From Ceratotherium simum simum (taxonomy: Eukaryota; Chordata; Mammalia; Perissodactyla; Rhinocerotidae): a stretch of 64,000 nt of DNA. Shown piece by piece: positions 1-10,016 of the stretch. A program made the translations under genes and the position numbers. Below the pieces are notes generated by a model, which made no database searches, was not told the origin of the DNA, and saw only the letters and a program-made list of their open reading frames with translations. The stretch is taken from assembly GCF_000283155.1 (NCBI RefSeq), contig NW_004454159.1:20596278-20660277 (forward strand), written 5' to 3'. Positions within the stretch are counted from its first letter, which is position 1; every line of letters begins with the position of its first letter.

Positions 1-85
1 AGTAGTTGTAAATTGGCTGTGTCCACGGGAGGAGGTGAGTTCAGAGTCTGCCTACGCCGCCATCTTGACTCCCCCAACGCCGGAA
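1..85 (-). mobile_element. L1 LINE 5' end (5' UTR), runs off the left edge
   Basis: Read on the minus strand this begins near 85 with a G-rich leader, then CAAGATGGCGGCG, then a stretch rich in CTCACCTCCTCCCGTGGACACA. That order is the start of the L1 5' UTR, where a YY1 site sits close to the transcription start. Several CpGs survive here although the flank is CpG-poor. The body of the element would lie to the left of the window, so whether it is full length is unknown. Orientation is seen directly; family assignment is by recognition. Confidence 0.7.
56..67 (-). promoter_or_regulatory. YY1-type site of L1 promoter
   Basis: The minus-strand sequence is CAAGATGGCGGC, a match to the YY1 consensus. 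In L1 elements a YY1 site near the 5' end positions transcription initiation. Its place at the very 5' end of the minus-strand L1 fits that role. Binding is inferred, not shown. Confidence 0.6.
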
Positions 86-559
86 AGTTACTTTTTAAAA
101 ACATGTTTTGCTTTGGCTTTAAACTGTGTGTTGATTAATTTTGGAGTTACATAAAGCTTTGTTAATCTTGTCCCCTAATATGTCTTTTCCTCTCCGAGGA
201 GGATTTTTATTGTGGAATACTTCCCAGATCAGTCACTTCACACAGTTCAGGAGATGCCGTCTTCTTTGTGTGAGACGCTAACAAATCGAACTGCTTTTAT
301 AGATAATACCACAGATTCTGTAGACTTCACATTCTGCAAGCGTAATCTGAGGGAGTTTCTGAATGTGGGTAAGATATGGGTTCAGAGATAGTCAGGGGAT
401 CTCTGTTCTGTAACATAAGGAAGTTTCTAGAAGTTTCCCCCTGTTTTGCTGTTTGTGAAATAGCGAACAGGATCACCTTTTCTGCATTTTATGGTGACGA
501 TGGGAGATACCCTCACACCTGGTATAGGAAGGCAGCAATGTTTTCACAGACACTTAGAT
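86..559. other. Non-repetitive intergenic sequence
   Basis: No recognisable repeat, RNA gene or credible coding exon. An 80-codon open frame crosses part of it but has no domain, no biased codon use and no splice context that stands out. Confidence 0.5.
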
Positions 560-705
560 CACTGACTTGGAGGAGAATGATTCATACAATCCTTTTATTT
601 TGTAGATTAGGAAATTGAGACGCAGCGACTTGACAAAGGAGGCATAGCTGTTTGGGGCAGAGTTATGGTTAGAACTCAGGTCTCAACCGTTAGCCCACCA
701 CTGCT
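560..705 (-). mobile_element. MIR SINE fragment
   Basis: The stretch reading AGATTAGGAAATTGAGACGCAG followed by AACTCAGGTCTCAACC corresponds to the minus strand of MIR (GATGAGGAAACTGAGGC ... GAACCCAGG). It is strongly diverged, as expected for this ancient tRNA-derived SINE. Edges are approximate. Confidence 0.65.
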
Positions 706-1929
706 TCCGCTATTCCTTTCATTCTCGTGGCATTGGGGGTGGCAGTAATTTTAGGTAATATGTCGATTTTACATGACTCTCTCTAAATCCATAGATTTGT
801 CTCCTCCCTATATGCCCAGGAGAGGGTTGGCTATTTGCCTTCTGAAGCTGGAAGAGTAACACAGGTGGGTCCATCCAACTGCCTGCCTCTCTGGGCCTAG
901 GCCTAGGGTCTATGGGGAAAACTGCTAAAATTACACAACTGTGAAGAGTGGTACAACCACAACTTTAAGATCTCCAGCTTTTACTGGGCTCTCAGTCTTC
1001 CCTGATTATCCTTCTCTGTCTGCCTAATGTGCTCTTTTTTCTCAAGCCTCCATTCTCCTTCAACTTGCTATCCCCCCACCTTCCTGTTAAATTTCATTTG
1101 ATGATCCCACTCTGTATTTTACAGAGAAAATGGAAGCCATTAACCAAGGTGTCCCTCAAATCCTATCTCTACACCCACACACTGGCATCTCTACCCATCT
1201 TGTTTTCCTTCATATTTTTGTGTAATATGTGTTTCTTCTCCCAAATGGATGTCCCTTCTCTAGGAATGGACTATGTTCCTATTCTTTGTGCTTTTTGAGA
1301 GATCTCAATCTATTCATACTGCTCCTTCTTTCTTATATCTTTAACTTAGCTCTATTTGTTGATTCTTTCCAATCTATGCTTAAGCCACTACCACTTACCC
1401 CATATCTCCATTTGGCTAGTGACTTCTCTTTCTCTTTTTCTTCATAGCAAATCTTCATGAAATAAGAAGTCTATATTGCTGCTTCAATTTTTTCACCTCT
1501 CACTCATTCTTCAACCCAAAGTAATCGGTTTTGCTCCCTCTACCCTTCTGAATCTACTCTCATAGGTCACATCACAAGAGATGATCTTGTTGCAAAATTC
1601 ACCGGATAGACACTTTCTAAGCATAATCATATTTAACCCATGGGCACCATTTGACACTGATGATAACTTCATTTATCTTAAAACAAATGATAACTTCATT
1701 TATCTTAAAACAATCTCCTCATTTACATATATGGCGTCATAGAGTACTTGTTTTCCCCATAACTCTCTAGCCACTTCCTGTTAGATTTCTGTGCATTCTT
1801 AATTTCATCTCCCCAGGTCTTTAGTATTGATATTGGTTAGATTCTCCCCTAAATGTATGATCCTATCCATTTCAGTATGTTTAATTTTCCATCCATGTTC
1901 TGACAACTTCCAAATCTTCTTTTCCCACA
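706..1929. other. Pyrimidine-rich intergenic sequence, possibly old L2
   Basis: From about 1,000 the strand is biased to C and T and grades into the clear L2 copy downstream, so part of it may be more 5' L2 sequence too diverged to call. Short open frames here are leucine/serine/phenylalanine-rich products of that base bias and are not credible genes. Confidence 0.4.
1661..1713. repeat. Perfect tandem duplication, 27-bp unit
   Basis: A unit beginning TGATAACTTCATTTATCTTA occurs twice head to tail, with all shared bases identical. Identity between copies suggests a recent local duplication, for example by replication slippage. Confidence 0.95.
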
Positions 1930-2955
1930 CATATGTCTTTTTGAACTTCACACCCAGTTGTTGGATCACCTACTAGACAACTCTATTTGGATGTTCTACA
2001 GGCATCTCCAACTCAATAGAGAACAAATTATCTTTTATTCCAAAAGTGCTCTTTCTCCCATGTTACTTTTCTCAGTGAATTGCACCATAGTTCACGCCGT
2101 TGCTCAGGCTAGTAACTTGAGATTCCTCCTTGACCCCTTTCCCTAGCCAGAGCTTCTCATTCAATGTCTCCAAGACATTTTCACACACCATAAATATTTC
2201 TTAAATCTGTCCAATTTCACATACCTTAATCACAGCTGCTGTCTTCTCTTGCTTGGATTACTCCGTGGACTTCTAACTGGTCTCTTTATCTCTTGTATTG
2301 CTCCCAATCCACTTTCTACATGATAGCCAAAGTGATATTCCTAAAACAAAAACCTATCCAAGTCATTTTCTTGTTTCAAACTCCACAATGGCTCTCTATT
2401 ATCAAAAAAAGGACAATACTTTGACTCTTTATGCAAGTTACATGATCTGGCCTCTATTACCCCTCCTGCTTCCTCGTGTCTCTCTTCCCTACTCTTTAGT
2501 GTAGTAAGCTTCTTATTTCCTCCAATCTACCAGGCTTTCTGTCTCTCTTTCAGTTAACAAGGCTTTACTGAGCATTAACCATGTGCTAAGCACTGTGCAA
2601 GATATTCACTTGTGGGCCTTTGTATGCGCCTTCACTCTTTCCTCTGCCTTCACTTTTTCTTTCTTCCATTCTCCTTTTAACGCAGCTAAATCTCACTCAT
2701 CGTCCTGGACTTCCCCTGGCAAGTCTTCCCTGATATCCTCCATGATCAGGGTTCCTGCTGTATGCTTCCATGGCACCTTGAGTGTCTTCTATGGCAGTGC
2801 TTACTATTCTCTTTTATAGTTGTTTCTTTAACTACTAGTCTTTCACACTAGTTGATACGGGTATAAGGGCACAGACTGTTATCTGCATTGTTCACTACTA
2901 TGTCTCTATTGTCTAGAAAAAGGAGAAGCTTAGTAAATATTTATTGAATGAATAA
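1930..2955 (+). mobile_element. L2 LINE, 3' part
   Basis: Segments match the L2 consensus in order: a GGATTACTCCGTGGACTTCTAACTGGTCTC region, then CCACAATGGCTCTC, CATGATCTGGCC, CTTCCCTGATA, and the typical 3' end with AATATTTATTGAATGAATAAG. The 3' terminus is clear; the 5' limit is vague because of divergence. L2 moved before the eutherian radiation, so the copy is a fossil. No intact reverse transcriptase frame remains. Confidence 0.75.
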
Positions 2956-2982
2956 GTAAGTGAACATTCAAAAAGCTTAGAG

Positions 2983-3240
2983 GGCTGGCCTCATGGCTTT
3001 GCGGTTAAGTGTGTGCGCTCCTCTGCTGGCAGCCTGGGTTTGGATCCCGGGTGCGCACCAACGCGCCACCTATCAGGTCGTGCTGTGGTGGCCTCCCACA
3101 TAAAGTGGAGGAATGTCGGCATGGTTGTTAGCTCAGGGCCAGTCCTCCTCAGCAAATAAAAAAAAAAAAGAGAAGGATTGGCATGGATGTTAGCTCAGGG
3201 CTGATCTTCCTCACAAAAAAATAAATAAAAAAATAAAAAA
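2983..3240 (+). mobile_element. ERE SINE (equine tRNA-derived)
   Basis: It starts with GGCTGGCC, carries a degraded tRNA-like head (GCGGTTAAGTG then GTTTGGATCCC), the central ATAAAGTGGAGGA segment, the doubled TTAGCTCAGGG tail and an A-rich 3' end. Imperfect target duplications AAAAGCTTAGAG and AAAAATTTAGAG flank it. Internal CpGs are partly decayed, so it is older than the copy near 8.8 kb. Confidence 0.9.
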
Positions 3241-3247
3241 TTTAGAG

Positions 3248-4118
3248 AAAGAATGTGCACTATATAATCAATAGTATCACCATTCAACTAATAATAACAA
3301 TATCAACAAGCCTCTCAGGGAGTTAAGAAAAACTATGTTTAAATTTTATCCTTTCATTCTGGAGACTTTTAGAACATTCCCAGAAAGACCTAGCAGGGAA
3401 GGGGTGAGATTAGATAATTTGTGGGCCTGGCATACTGATAAATGTCTATAGAGGGCCCCTTGTTTGTCCCACGTTGACACAGACCAGGGAGGGCCTCAGT
3501 GGGTGACATCCTTCTTGTTCTCTAGAACTAGGAGCTAGAGACTCAAGGATCTAACATTATGTGGGCATAATGGCCAGCCTCTCCTTCAGGTATGCGGGGA
3601 ACAAAGAGAATGGGGAAGGATAAGAGAAAAGCAGAAAGAAAGCACAGAGATATGAAGTGATTGTCAAAGTTCTGCAAACTGTGTATTTTTAATCTTTACA
3701 GCTTAATTTCAAAGCCCAATGGGCAGTAGCGCATCCAACCTGTGATAAAAGATAAAGCAACATTCATGGCAAGGTTGCTAAATGCAAGAAGTTCTTATTA
3801 GTATAAAATCACCCAGAGGATCAAGAATAAAGAGTGACAGAGAATGGCTTTATAACAGTACAAAGTTAATGAGCACAGGGATAAAGGGCCTAGGGCTAAA
3901 AGGCAAAACTTAATATTTGTGTAAGGGATAGCATAGTGATCATTAATAAGACTGATAATACTACATCGTTAATGGAATCAGAGCTAGCAAAGTAGCAAAG
4001 ATTCCAAAATGATTATTCTATTAGGTTATTTATAATCTGTGGCTATTGTGAAAAATCCCCTGGAAATAGTCACATATCAAATCTAATGGCAGATCAGATT
4101 TAATAAAAGCTAGACTGC
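3248..4118. other. Non-repetitive intergenic sequence
   Basis: About 870 bases, AT-rich, without a recognised repeat, RNA gene or plausible exon. Confidence 0.5.
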
Positions 4119-4222
4119 TTATTGAGTTTTATCATAAGCTGTAAACTGTGCTAAGACCTTATAAACATTATTGGATTTAGTCTTCACATCAACCATGAAG
4201 TAGATATTATTGTTCCCATTTC
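4119..4222 (-). mobile_element. MIR SINE fragment
   Basis: The order TTATTGAGTTTT, GTGCTAAGACCTTATAAAC, TGGATTTAGTCTTCACATCAACC and TTATTGTTCCCATTTCAC is the minus strand of MIR core and tail. It breaks off where an inverted repeat begins. Confidence 0.7.
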
Positions 4223-4246
4223 ACATACTGACTGTAGTCAGTATGT
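4223..4246. repeat. Perfect 11-bp inverted repeat
   Basis: ACATACTGACT and AGTCAGTATGT are perfect reverse complements separated by GT. The palindrome replaces the expected next MIR segment (CAGATGAGGAAACTGAGG), so it probably arose by local rearrangement in the SINE. Confidence 0.9.
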
Positions 4247-4849
4247 AGGAGTGGGAATTATGACTCCATAGCCTGTCTTCTGAATGGCTCTGCTGTCCAG
4301 CTGTTCTCCCTCTCTCAATTACGGAGAAAATACACCTAATTGATGTACATTTAATTCTCGTATTAAGGATCTCAGAGAACATTTCAAAGCATATGATTCA
4401 TATCTTGCTGAAATAAAACCATCTAGATTGTGGAAAAGTCCTTTTCTCAGCGTGACACACGTAGGGTGGGCATGCTAGGCTGGATGTGAGGATGAGGAAG
4501 GAGACTGGAAAGTGAACTTGAAGTTTCCTTCCCACCCTAAGCTTATGGGTCTCCAACTGGAGTGATTTGGTGTGCTCAGATGAACCACTTACCCTAAAGT
4601 GTTATCTGCAATTTGTATCATCACTTAAAAAACGTTGAGCAATACTACTAGAATATCCCTGTTAATAAATCTTGAATGAATAATACTTCAAGCTAGCAAT
4701 TAAAAACACTTATTGAGAGAGCTCTATGTGTCTAATTTTCAAATAGACAATGGGGCATTATTTAAAGCAACATCAAGTCCGGTAAAAGTGGTAGACATTT
4801 AAACAACAAAATAAAATGCAAAGAAATGAGTACCATACTTGATATTGTA
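4247..4849. other. Non-repetitive intergenic sequence
   Basis: No recognised repeat or credible gene. Confidence 0.5.
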
Positions 4850-5398
4850 GTGGGGATTTATTAAGCTGGCCCTCCCATCATCCCTTCCCCTTTCTCTGGT
4901 GTCACAAATTCTCTTTTTGGTAGAGAATGGATTCTGACCATGACCCTGAGTTTTATCAGCCTCAGGTATGAGTTCAAGACTGAGACTTAGCCAATCAGAG
5001 AGAAAGTACTCCATTCCACATCTCTCACTTCATCCTGGATTCATTCAGGAATGAGCACACATGACTCAGGCCAAACTGATCACATTCTCTTTCTCAGAAG
5101 TTTGAGTCTTGAGTTAAATGGCACAGGGAGGAAAACGGGAGTTGTTTCTTTTTGATGGCAACACTCTGGAGACATGGCTCATTACGCTCCACCACTAAGA
5201 TTTCTAGAACTACTCTGTTTCTGTCCTCCCTAAGGCCTGATGGTCCAATTCCTCCTGCAAGTCTGAGAGAATGAGTTCATTGATGAATTTCTCTTGTGTG
5301 GTTGTATCTTTCTTTCTTTCTTTGTTGTTATTTTTGATTGTTTTTTTAGCTAGTGTCTGCTTTTGTTGCTTGTAACCAAAAGACCCTGACTGATATAG
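4850..5398 (+). mobile_element. ERVL-type LTR with downstream PBS
   Basis: The 3' end has the CTTGTAACCAAAAGACCCTGACTGATATAG pattern of ERVL-class LTRs and is followed after a few bases by a tRNA-Leu-like primer binding site. Upstream are paired CCAATCAGAG / ACTCAGGCCAAACTGATCA motifs seen in such LTRs. The 5' limit is uncertain. This is an old endogenous retrovirus remnant with no coding capacity left. Confidence 0.6.
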
Positions 5399-5402
5399 AA
5401 AT

Positions 5403-5416
5403 TGGTATCAGGAGTG
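5403..5416 (+). other. Remnant retroviral primer binding site, tRNA-Leu type
   Basis: TGGTATCAGGAGTG differs at one base from the complement of the tRNA-Leu 3' end used by ERVL/MaLR elements. Its position just past an LTR-like end supports the call and shows that some internal sequence was retained, so the LTR is not simply solo. Confidence 0.65.
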
Positions 5417-5639
5417 ATAACCAAAGCTAAAAGATGGAATTGGCTGAGTCATGGCAGCGTGCGGGGCAATGAGGATTCTCTCATCACTGACTGAGAACTC
5501 AACAAAACATGCTAAGTGGTAGCAAAGCAGCTTCTCACGATGTCATTGCTTGTTGTTTCTTAACACAGAAATATGCCTACTAAAACCGTAATTTTGGAAG
5601 GGTTTGTGGAAAAACGTGAGGATCTTGGAATTTGTTGAT
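5417..5639 (+). other. Possible ERVL internal remnant
   Basis: Lies directly after the primer binding site. No gag or pol motif can be read and frames are closed. It may be decayed leader sequence or unrelated DNA. Confidence 0.3.
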
Positions 5640-5780
5640 TACATTTTTTAAAATTAACAAATTTAATTGATTCAATTTTTTAAGCAGTTTTAGATCTACA
5701 GCAAAATTGAATGGAAAGTACACAGAGTTTCCATACGCCCCTTGACTTCACACATGTACAACCTCCCCCTGATGATTGCT
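5640..5780. mobile_element. Old L1 (L1M) fragment
   Basis: AAGCAGTTTTAGATCTACAGCAAAATTGA followed by GTACACAGAGTTTCC and ACACATGTACAACCTCCCCC matches a segment common in L1M 5' regions. Orientation relative to the element was not resolved. Confidence 0.5.
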
Positions 5781-6779
5781 TTTTAAAACTTTCAGTAGAG
5801 CATTTTAAGAAATGTACCAGCTAGGGTCTATGCTGGACCACCTGAAAGCAGACAGGAGAGGAGAGAGCTCTGCTGTGAGAGCACTTTAAATTGAGGGCCA
5901 CGAGGATGGACTGTCATGGAGGCCTCTCACTAAGAGACAAAAGTGGAAAGAATAACTCTAACTCTAACCTAGATTCAGAGACCATGCCTTGACAAATTCT
6001 CTAACTTCAATTACTAGTCTGTGGATTTTCTAGAAAGTTAGTTGTGCAGCGGCCAAGTGAAGTTTTAAGGTACTTATTTTGCAAGAGCTAAGTCTGCAAT
6101 TTTCCATCCCCCCAAATTTAATACACAAGAATTGAGCTACTATGGCAATTAAGCCCCCAGGAAAGGAATATTCTTCAATACTTCTCTCATATGTGATTAT
6201 GAGGAGCAATGGACATGGATGATCTTCCCAGAGGATAGTACCAGGGCAGTTACGTTAATTGACCTAGGAAGCCACTTTACTGCCTGGCTAGGAAATCTTT
6301 GCAATCTCTGTCTAGCAGGATATGATATATGTTTGGGAGCAATAACCATTGTAGGTGGTTTCTAAATGGCAGTTCTTGGTATTTTTATCTTGTTTTACCT
6401 CCACCACTGCATATGGAGTGTGTTGAGGTAGTTAATTTCACGGACTGCTATAACATTATGAGCCTGTCTTGCTTTGAGACCAAAGGTGCTGGATGTGGAG
6501 CTGGCCACAGAAATTGGACAAAATTTTGAGTGTCTCTTTTGAATACTGTGCTTTTGGGTGCTAGTAGAAGAGTTCATAGTGAAAGTGATTTAGAAATAGT
6601 AGATATGAGAAAAAGAGTGGAATGAATGTTAGCCAGACGGAGTGGAATGTAATGGAAATCTGTGATCTTCCCAGCATCCCTTTCTCCTTCTTTTAAAGAA
6701 AGAACCCAGTTTTCTGTGGTGTAACCATTTCATTGTTTAGTGGAGGCTGACCACCGCATCCTCTCCTAGCACCATCTCT
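5781..6779. other. Non-repetitive intergenic sequence
   Basis: No confident feature; possibly decayed retroviral sequence. A 66-codon frame near 6.4 kb has no recognisable domain. Confidence 0.4.
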
Positions 6780-7130
6780 ACAAATGGGGTAAGTATGTAA
6801 TACAAGCTGTTCAATACCAAATTTCTGCTTTCTCCTAGTCACAGTGACTAGTTTAGGGTTGGACATGTGATCCTGGCCTGTGATCCCAGGCCAGGCTAAT
6901 TAGAGCCTTCTCTGTGACATTTCTGCTAATGTTATTGAAGAAAAAGCTTTCTTTTTACTCAAATTGCTAAACCAATAGGATGTGAGTCTTGAGCTGCCCA
7001 CAGCCACAGGCCTGCCATGTGGAGAGAGCCTTTTTGGGGAATGGAGAGAAAAAGAGCCAGCCAGTGAGCCAAAATTCTGCTTACATATTCTGAGCCTTAG
7101 GATATCTAAAGTCATCTTTTTTTTCCCCGA
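6780..7130 (+). mobile_element. LTR-like fragment (ERVL class, tentative)
   Basis: GGGTTGGACATGTGATCCTGGCC, a CCAGGCTAATTAGAGCC motif, GGATGTGAGTCTTGAGCTGCC and GCCATGTGGAGAGAGCC occur in the order typical of ERVL-type LTRs that carry repeated CAAT-like boxes. No clear ends or target duplications were seen. Confidence 0.4.
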
Positions 7131-7189
7131 AGCTAATTTGTATACTGATACATACATTATAAAGCAGTAGTGAGCAAAAAAATATAAAT

Positions 7190-7500
7190 ACTTAATTATC
7201 TGTCTGGAGGACAGTTTCAAAGAGGACAAGACTTTTGAGATGGGTTTTGAAGGATGAGCAAGGGTTTTCCAGTCAGAGACTGTGGGAATACAGCACGAAT
7301 GAAGGTAGACTTATATACAAGAGTATGCACTATATCAAGGGAATGGACATTCCAAACATTGGCATGTGGGGTAGAGAAATGGAGGATAATTCTTGAAAGA
7401 CCAGATTATGAAGGATCTGTTTGCTGCTTAGGTAGTTCCAGCTTCATCATATAGCCTTTAAGGGTATTTAAGTAGCAGAGCAAGATGATCCCAGTGGGGT
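7190..7500 (-). mobile_element. L2 LINE fragment
   Basis: GATGGGTTTTGAAGGATGAGCAAG is the complement of the L2 segment CTTCTCATCCTTCAGGTCTCAGCTC, and the following stretch (ACCAGATTATGAAGGATCTG) fits the next L2 region. Old and diverged. Confidence 0.6.
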
Positions 7501-7526
7501 GGAAAGGCAGATTTGCTAGGGAGCAT

Positions 7527-7785
7527 GGGGTGGTGGGAAGAGCAGAGGCTCAGGGGCCAAAATGCCTGGAAGCAAATCCAGGTTCTGTCACTTATTCCCT
7601 GTGTGACTTTGGGTGAATTATTTGTGCCTCAATTCCTTCATCTGTAAAATGGGACTGATATTAATAGCATTAATAGTACTTATAGGTTTGTTATGAAGAT
7701 TAAACAAGCCAATGTAAAATATCTATATAAGTGCTCAACACATTCTAATTGCTCAATAGAGTATTATTATTTGTGGCTTAGAAAT
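7527..7785 (+). mobile_element. MIR SINE, near complete
   Basis: Order matches MIR: AGCAGAGGCTCAGGGGCC, CACTTATTCCCTGTGTGACTTTGGG, CTCAATTCCTTCATCTGTAAAATGGG, ATTAATAGTACTTATAGGTTTGTTATGAAGATTAAA, AAGTGCTCAACACATT. The core is well preserved for so old a SINE. Confidence 0.9.
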
Positions 7786-8790
7786 AAAATTCAGGGGAGA
7801 TAATTGAGAATTTGGGGGGGGATGGGAGGAAAAATATTGATCATTTCTAAGTGTTATCTCTTTCATATGCATTAGTTTCTCAGCCTAGATAGCTGTCCCC
7901 TAACAGACAGAGAGATCCCAGGAGAATGGGATATAGGACTAGCATGCTTGTGTAGGAGAACGGGAACAGGATAAAAGATCATATTTAGAGCATGTGATAT
8001 CACCCAGAAGATAGACTTGGATGCACTTCTCAAGTTGGGGGGCTTGGTCTCCAAGGAATGGTCTGAGATCTCTGGGGTTTTGGGGGAAATGGCTGTGATT
8101 AGGGAGAGAGACTCCAAAGTCCAGCAGCCAGTGGGACATTTTTGCCTAGAGATGGCCTTGACTGTGGCAAATCAGTGGAGGAGTCTTTGAAGATGTGAGA
8201 GATAACTCTTCAATTGAAACTGCAGACAAGTGTCTGCAGGAGGCCAAAGCAATAGCTCAGAGGGCAAGGGGCCAGATAGTTCAGTTAACACCACAGTGAG
8301 AAGTTCCACAAGATCCTTAATAATCGCAACTAGTCAGGGATTCCATTTGATGCCCTATCACCCAGAACACAGGTTTAGCAAATGCTTTTGCCCCAGACAT
8401 CAGCAGCAGGGTAGGCAAAGCCCCCGAGGGCCACTACTAGGTTTAAGGCAGAGTCAGAGAAAAATTTAAAGGCACAGAAAGATAAGGAGAAAGCAAAAGA
8501 AGGAAGGGGATGTGTAAGAGCACAGAAAAGGAAAAAGTGAGAAAGAGGAAAAGAAGAGAAAGGAGGCATATAAGGTGGGAGTGGATGAATAGCTCAAACA
8601 CTTGGCATATTCCTGAAAGACCATTTTCCTTCTCTGCCGGAGAACATTCTGGGGAGATGTGATAAAACTAGAGAATTCCACTATCAAATCTATTCAGTTT
8701 TCTCTGTTGCACTCATTTAAATTATTGCCTCTCTTGCCATTATACGTGGAATATATATACAGAATTTTGCTATATATTAAAAATGAACCA
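7786..8790. other. Non-repetitive sequence with a purine-rich tract
   Basis: No recognised interspersed repeat. From roughly 8,450 to 8,575 the plus strand is almost all purine (runs of GAAA/GGAA), which makes the opposite strand encode long Phe/Ser/Leu-rich open frames; these are composition artefacts. Confidence 0.5.
8220..8239. repeat. Perfect 20-bp palindrome with 2-bp centre
   Basis: CTGCAGACA and TGTCTGCAG are perfect reverse complements around AG. Isolated, not at the end of any element I recognise. Confidence 0.9.
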
Positions 8791-8792
8791 GG

Positions 8793-9037
8793 GGCCGGCC
8801 CAGTGGCGCAAGCAGTTAAGTGCGTGCGCTCCGCTGCGGTGGCCCGGGGTTCGCCGGTTCGGATCCCAGGCGCGCACTGACACACCACTTGGCAAGCCAT
8901 GCTGTGGCGACGTCCCATATAAAGTAGAGGAAGGTGGGCACGGATGTTAGCCCAGGGCCAGTTTTCCTCAGCAAAAAGAGGACAATTGGGATTGGATGTT
9001 AGCTCAGGGCTGGTCTTCCTCACAAAAAAAAAAAAAA
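8793..9037 (+). mobile_element. ERE SINE, well preserved
   Basis: Full-length structure: GGCCGGCCCAGTGGCGCAAG head, tRNA-Ser-like region, ATAAAGTAGAGGAAGG body, duplicated TTAGC-CAGGGC / TTCCTCA tail and a pure A tract. CpGs are largely intact and the flanks AAAAATGAACC and AAAAATCAACC form an 11-bp target duplication with one mismatch. These traits suggest the youngest ERE here. Confidence 0.95.
8856..8866 (+). promoter_or_regulatory. RNA polymerase III B box of ERE SINE
   Basis: GGTTCGGATCC differs at one base from the tRNA B-box consensus GGTTCGAATCC. Together with the upstream AGTGGCGCAAGCAGTTAAG (A-box region) it forms the internal promoter inherited from the ancestral tRNA. Confidence 0.75.
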
Positions 9038-9204
9038 AAAAATCAACCTTACACAAGCTGAGCCTACACTCAGATGCTGCAGCGCAGCAATAGCAGCTAT
9101 GGGAGACTTTCTTGACCACTGATAACTCAAGTATGGCTGCAGTCTTCATTCATGAGTAGTTTTAAGTTAAGTCTTCATATGTGTATTGCATACACTGGAC
9201 CAGC

Positions 9205-9312
9205 AGGAGACTGCTTTGAAGGTAGGAACTGTTCAGCTTTCTATCACCTGTAGTATTGAAGATAGTTCTAGCCAGTAGTAGCTGTTCAACGAACGCTAAT
9301 GAATTAAGCATC
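9205..9312 (+). mobile_element. L2 LINE 3' end
   Basis: AAGGTAGGAACTGTTCAG ... CCTGTAGTATTGAAGATAG ... GTAGTAGCTGTTCAACGAACG follows the L2 terminal segment (CAGGGACTTTGTCT ... GTAGGCGCTCAATAAAT). Short and diverged. Confidence 0.55.
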
Positions 9313-9371
9313 ATCTATTTGCTGCTGCTTAAAGCACCATAGTAACTAGAGGAAAAAAAAATAGCTGGACT

Positions 9372-9572
9372 TATTCGGATTTGAATTGTGGCTCCATCAA
9401 TTACGGCCCTTTGACTTGGAGCAAGTTACTTTATTTCTGTTAGCCTTCCATTTCTTCATCTGTAATGTGGGTGATAATAACACTGACTCTACAGGGTCGT
9501 AGTAAAGGTTAAATGAGTTGATGTATAGTATGTGGTATAAAGTAAGCTTTATACCAATAAATGTTAACTAAA
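9372..9572 (+). mobile_element. MIR SINE
   Basis: GGATTTGAATTGTGGCTCC, TTGACTTGGAGCAAGTTACTT, CATTTCTTCATCTGTAATGTGGGTGATAATAA, TAGTAAAGGTTAAATGAG and ACCAATAAATGTTAACT match the MIR consensus in order. Confidence 0.85.
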
Positions 9573-9795
9573 AACAAAACAAAACTCTGCCTTTCCAGTG
9601 TAGTCTCTTAAACTCCTGTCACTCACAGTTTTAAAAATTCACAAAGTTTACAAATATATGCTGTGACGTCAAGTTTGGAGAAAAATTCCACCTGAAGTAT
9701 TATCTTTTACGCAACATTCTGCCTGGTTTTAGTGTGCAATATGACCCCCTCCACTTAAACAGTAGTTAGTTCTTGAAGGCAAAGTGAGAATATAA

Positions 9796-10012
9796 GAAAT
9801 CTGACCTCAAATCCAAGCTCTGACAATTACTAGCTGTCTGATCCAACCAAGCTGATTATTGAACTGCATCTTAGAAAGATCCAGTCTGTTTGAATCATTA
9901 TTGTATTCTCACTGTCCAGAACAGAGCATAGCATATAGCAAGCATGCAGTAATTACCTGTCGAATCAATATATCTGTAAAATGGGATCTGGCAAAAATTA
10001 AATGAGATAATA
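9796..10012 (+). mobile_element. MIR SINE split by an L2 insertion
   Basis: The left half (CAAATCCAAGCTCTGACAATTACTAGCTGT) and the right half (ATCTGTAAAATGGGATCTGG then AAATGAGATAATAATAA) are consecutive MIR segments. About 100 bases of L2-like sequence sit between them. Confidence 0.65.
9866..9970 (+). mobile_element. L2 3' end nested in MIR
   Basis: CTCACTGTCCAGAACAGAGCATAGCATATAGCAAGCATGCAGTAATTACCTG parallels the L2 3' terminus. It interrupts the MIR core at the point before TCTGTAAAATGGG. Confidence 0.55.
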
Positions 10013-10016
10013 ATAA

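Noticed and set aside
8793..8880. tRNA-like sequence as a real tRNA gene
   Set aside because: It has A- and B-box-like sequences but is the head of an ERE SINE with SINE body, A-tail and target duplications, and no proper cloverleaf end.
8694..9149. 151-codon minus-strand open frame
   Set aside because: It runs through the ERE SINE and its A/T tract (giving a poly-Phe run); the same peptide pieces recur at the other EREs.
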